Under the pieces are notes generated by a model, which worked only from the letters and a program-made list of their open reading frames with translations, did no database searches and was not told where the DNA came from. Shown in pieces: positions 5,274-5,645 of a stretch of 5,645 bases of DNA. Location of the stretch: assembly GCA_031254075.1 (NCBI GenBank), contig JAIRVD010000233.1:1-5645 (forward strand), given 5' to 3'. Origin of the DNA: Clostridiales bacterium (lineage in GTDB: Bacteria > Bacillota > Clostridia > Lachnospirales > WQUN01). Within the stretch, counting starts at the first letter, position 1; every line of letters starts with the position of its first letter. The position numbers and the translations under genes are program-made.

Positions 5274-5645
5274 TTAAATTTTGAAATATGCTACTAATTT
5301 CTGCAACAACTCAGCCTGTGATGTTAACTCATCCGCGGAAGCGGCGGCTTCTTGTGAGGCGGCGGAATTGCTTTGAACTACCTGCGAGATTTGGTTGATG
5401 CCGACTGAGACTTGTTGGATTGCTTCGGCTTGTTCTTTTGAGGATTCGGAGATATTGTTGATTATTTGCATGACTTCGTTTGCGTTTTTGACGATGACAT
5501 CGAGGGCTTCGGCGGTGGTCTCGGCGATGCCGCTTCCGAGGTCAACGCGGTTGATGGAGTCGGCGATTAGACCGGTTGTTTCGGTGGCTGCCTTTTGGCT
5601 GCGTGCGGCGAGATTGCGAACTTCTTCGGCAACGACGGCGAAGCC
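5274..5645 (-). CDS. Methyl-accepting chemotaxis protein, C-terminal fragment (runs off right edge)
   Basis: The last 123 residues of a chemoreceptor, open to the window edge. It begins exactly in the conserved stretch just past the signalling hairpin tip, '[16 protein letters not shown]', which contacts CheA and CheW. The returning helix of the coiled coil follows, with '[20 protein letters not shown]' (61-80), '[20 protein letters not shown]' (83-102) and '[18 protein letters not shown]' at the end. Gln/Glu pairs in the '[11 protein letters not shown]' stretch are typical methylation-helix positions. There is no C-terminal NWETF-type CheR/CheB tether. The sensory and membrane portions lie outside the window, so ligand and location (membrane or soluble) are unknown. 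The stop is followed at once by the terminator hairpin. The frame is open from the right edge, and the internal ATG at 5471 is not its start. Confidence 0.95.
   Translation of the reverse strand, partial: GFAVVAEEVRNLAARSQKAATETTGLIADSINRVDLGSGIAETTAEALDVIVKNANEVMQIINNISESSKEQAEAIQQVSVGINQISQVVQSNSAASQEAAASADELTSQAELLQKLVAYFKI

Noticed and set aside
1..5645. CRISPR array, transposase, tRNA/rRNA, toxin-antitoxin or defence genes
   Set aside because: I saw no direct repeats with spacers, no terminal inverted repeats, no RNA gene motifs and no defence domains; the window is almost filled by ordinary coding genes.

Overview
The window reads as a late flagellar-filament gene cluster plus neighbouring genes from a motile bacterium, most probably a member of the Bacillota (Clostridia-like). 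Three things point that way. There is a MutS2 N-terminus. There is a sigma-D/sigma-28-type promoter in front of fliD. The FliD has a 'LQWRQEQ' segment and an 'EPLTDEQ...EKWxEKAKxGLL'-like C-terminal segment of the kind found in clostridial FliD proteins. The species cannot be fixed from the sequence. All genes use strong AGGAGG-like ribosome binding sites or are tightly coupled.

Layout: (1) Positions 1-316, minus strand, hold the first 105 codons of mutS2, which runs off the left edge. (2) Positions 317-414 are a short divergent intergenic region carrying a good match to a sigma-D promoter reading towards fliD. (3) Positions 415-3775, plus strand, form a compact four-gene operon: fliD (filament cap), a FliT-like chaperone gene overlapping it by one base, flaG, and fliS (flagellin chaperone, with a TTG start). 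(4) Positions 3802-5205, minus strand, converge on fliS. They hold a TIM-barrel sugar isomerase/epimerase gene followed, 3 bases later, by a GNAT acetyltransferase gene. (5) Positions 5230-5270 form a hairpin with A and T tracts on both sides, a probable bidirectional terminator. (6) Positions 5274-5645, minus strand, hold the last 123 residues of a methyl-accepting chemotaxis protein that runs off the right edge.

How they work together: FliD caps the growing filament and FliS escorts flagellin to the export gate. The FliT-like protein probably escorts FliD, and FlaG is associated with filament length or assembly. The chemoreceptor fragment adds a chemotaxis theme at the far side. The isomerase and acetyltransferase between them look like a small metabolic passenger unit with no visible link to motility. 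mutS2 is a housekeeping gene that shares only the intergenic region with fliD.

No new defence system, mobile element, CRISPR array or RNA gene is visible. The most useful observations are the sigma-D promoter, the enlarged FliD with two tandem flagellin-IN-type repeats, the fliD-fliT-flaG-fliS order, the TTG start of fliS, and the terminator-like hairpin sitting almost directly on the isomerase ribosome binding site.
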